Of a stretch of 64,000 nucleotides of DNA, positions 61,641-64,000 are shown in pieces. Each line of letters starts with the position of its first letter. The stretch's first letter is position 1. The notes under the pieces are model-generated. The model was given only the letters and a program-made list of their open reading frames with translations. It was not told the DNA's origin and did no database searches. The translations under genes and the position numbers were made by a program. The DNA comes from Oscheius dolichura. Taxonomy: Eukaryota; Nematoda; Chromadorea; Rhabditida; Rhabditidae. The DNA lies in assembly GCA_932521035.1 (NCBI GenBank), contig OW051494.1, positions 1,846,001 to 1,910,000 of the forward strand. Reading direction: 5' to 3'.

Positions 61641-64000
61641 ATGCCAGAATCGGAAGAGCTATTTCAAGTATGTAATCAGGTTATAGACGCGAAACTTACC
61701 CCAACGGATGGTGTTGAGCGTATAAAACAGCTGAAAGTAAATTGAATATTTTTTTCTTCATTATTTTATTTCAGGCGAATGATATATCAGTATCTTCAAG
61801 ACTTCTCGATATTCTTGTAGTTCTTGAATCGGAAACTGATACTGATGAAAAGAAAGAACATTTCAACGAGCTCGTGAAAGGAGTGAAAGACACCGTTTGT
61901 TTAAATTTATTGCAGCCACCCGACAATATTAGATAATTCCGGCAGATGTTCTTACTTTGGAATTAGAATCAAATCAAGATGTTCATAAAAAAGCACTCAT
62001 TCGCCATAAAACCAGACTTTAGTATGTTTTTAATGCTAAAGAAGAGTAATTTTGCTGCAGCTTCAAGCAGACAAAGTTCAATTTACTTCGAGAAGAAAGC
62101 GAGGGTTATGCTAAACTTGTTACTGAATTGCTGGAAGTTGGATTAAATGAAACTACTCCAGAAGCCATGAAAAGCAGAGTTTTATGTTTAATAGGTTTGA
62201 TAAAGAGAAAATATTAACGTTAATTTATAGGACAGTTTAACTTGGATCCTAATAGGGTACTCACTGTAGTGCTGCAATGCTTTGAATGTCTTCCTAAGCA
62301 AAAAGAATATTTCATCGCACTTGTCAAGGAAATGGCTCCTAATAACGATCATCTTCATGGTCTAATTGGTTTTCAGTTTTCACTTTATCAGGTTAGTACT
62401 ATTTTCACCCCGGCGTATATGTTTTTACCCCGTATTAGTTAAATGTATATAATTTAATTTCCAGGTTGAAGGAAAAAAGACACCATTTTCTCTATATACC
62501 CTTACGGCATGCCTGATTCAAGCGGAAATATTGGATCTTATGAAGATTACAGCATGTGTACCTTTTTACAACGGAACTCGTCATTTATTGTTACTTTAGC
62601 TGCAACCAAATGCTGAAGGAATCAAGAATACTCATCGACTAAGGTCAAGTAATGCAGCACAACGTGTTAAAAAAGCTGAAACCATCATTACAACACAAAT
62701 TGCGGAGAATAACAGAAATAATCGGGATATGGATAGAGAAGGCAATGAAAATCAGAGTGTTGTGGGGGTTTCGTTTGCCGCCGTTTCTGATACTCAAGAT
62801 GCCGAAGATGAGAGAATTCTGGGTGAATTAAGCGAGGCTAGTTTTTGCTAAATACTGTTTGATGTATTTTATTTTTAGGAAAGTACTCTTTCAGTTAATC
62901 AGAAACTTGGTTTGGTATGTGCTTTGCTCGAAACCGGTCAATGGTCATTAGCTCAATATTTGATAGATCGTCTACCAGAATTCTATGCCGTCCAATCTGG
63001 GTAGGTTTCCATCGATTAATATTTTATTCTTGTAGACCTCGGATATGTCGAGCTATAATTGCTCTTATCGACGACGCCATTGATGATTTTTATCGCGATA
63101 AATGCTGTTCTTCTTTACTTTTTAATAAGAAAGAAGAAAACAAGTCAAAAAATGGGCCGCTACCAAAAGTGGAATCATGGGCGGATGTCGTAGAGAAGAT
63201 TGCACCTATTCTATGGTACTTGGGACCACGTATTGGATATAATGCAACAACTACAACTAAATTTATCCGACTTCTAGCAGTATTCTTTGAGGAAAGGAAA
63301 AATTCCCCTTCTACTTCCGATGATAAAAGTATTCCTTTGTTTTTTTTTCTTATGTTATTTGTTTTCAGTTGCTAATGTAATGATGGATATTGTGGACGAG
63401 TGTTTGCTATGTTCTTTATCGATGCAAGCTAATTCCCCGAATGTTGCTGTTTCTGAAGAGATTTGGAATCTTTTACAATTACTCCCTTATCAGCAGAGGT
63501 ATCGACTATACGGGCGGTAATTTGTTGCTAAAATGCCCTTATTTATTTTCTTTAGATGGAAGTTTACACATACATCACGACACCCTGAGCTCAGCGTCAA
63601 CAGAGCAAAAGTTTTGGGAAGAACAAAATATGTTCTTAAACGGCTGTCCAAAGAAACGGTTAAAATAATGGGAAGACAACTTGGCAAACTTTGTCATGTG
63701 CATCCAATGACTGTACTAGATTATATGCTAAGCATGGCAAGAAATCTGGTTATCATATTATAAAATTGTTTAGGTACAAACTTTCGACAATTTTATAGGG
63801 CCTGTAGTAGAAAGCCTTAAATATTTGACATTGTTGGAATTTGACGTTCTTTCTTGTAAGTTCTTAAAGGAAACCTCCCTAAATCAAATTCAGTTTGCCT
63901 TATGGAGCAGTTAGCTAGTCCCGATCGTTTGCAACTGAAAGCTTCGGATGGAAATCTCAGCATGTGGCTTCAAGCATTAGGAACTATGGTTTGGCCATTT
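61641..64000 (+). CDS. thoc-2: THO complex subunit 2 (partial 3')
   Basis: Exons 61641-61736, 61775-61894, 61933-62021, 62061-62194, 62231-62391, 62465-62557, 62600-62836, 62879-63000, 63036-63328, 63369-63516, 63556-63736, 63774-63855 and 63894 to the window end join in phase. The strongest match to THOC2 is in the last exons: YQQRYRLYG, HTSRHPELSVNRAKVLGRT, LCHVHPMTVLDYML and LKYLTLLEFDVL. THO couples transcription to mRNA export. The introns at 62837-62878 and 63737-63773 have GC rather than GT donors (gag|gctagt, atg|gcaaga). The ATG directly follows a gttcattcag acceptor 175 bp after kanadaptin's stop. Confidence 0.95.

Overview
The window is nuclear DNA from a nematode, probably a free-living rhabditid-like species; I cannot name it. 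Evidence: many short introns (about 37-50 nt) ending in tttcag; several start codons sitting just after a tttcag/tttag acceptor, as expected for spliced-leader trans-splicing; a class-Sra superfamily chemoreceptor, a receptor-L-domain (irld-like) protein and a WAGO-like Argonaute, all nematode-expanded families; and dense small foldback elements. Genes are packed on both strands.

Layout. 1-1058: 3' end of a lysocardiolipin-type acyltransferase. 1059-3980: no confident gene. 3981-6804: eight-exon serpentine chemoreceptor with a MITE in intron 2. 6866-7886(-): unrecognised gene, possibly damaged. 9323-9844(-): small secreted Cys/Thr-rich protein. 9996-12353: foldback elements. 12462-16045(-): signal peptide + receptor L domains + membrane segment. 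16884-20177(+): two tandem TAZ-zinc-finger-only genes with a tRNA-Glu between them. 20939-21398: F-box protein. 21780-26250: repeat-rich accessory stretch with an RTE retrotransposon remnant, two small unknown genes, two minus-strand exons faintly like a Rep helicase, and an unrecognised six-exon gene. 27447-28477(-) and 28832-29198(+): eIF5A and dynein light chain LC8, divergent. 30838-34260(-): 19-exon Argonaute lacking two slicer aspartates. 36100-37551: secreted protein made of five tandem antifungal-type knottin domains. 38393-39704: aspartate dehydrogenase-like protein with a tRNA-Glu in intron 3. 41391-42891: near-perfect 721-bp inverted duplication of part of an unknown gene that starts at 43090(-). 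43254-45176(-): EF-1alpha. 45705-51834: small poorly known genes. 51890-55693(-): SLX4/HIM-18. 55880-56579(-): HDDC2. 56634-58457: 1.8-kb TIR element in the divergent promoter. 58684-61465 kanadaptin and 61641-end THOC2, probably an operon.

How the genes relate: most are independent housekeeping genes (translation: eIF5A, EF-1alpha; mRNA export: THOC2; DNA repair: SLX4). The accessory interest lies in the knottin gene, the TAZ pair, the slicer-degenerate Argonaute, and a hairpin-forming locus about 7 kb from it. Exon joins given below were checked for reading-phase agreement by hand; family names rest on motif recognition, not database searches.
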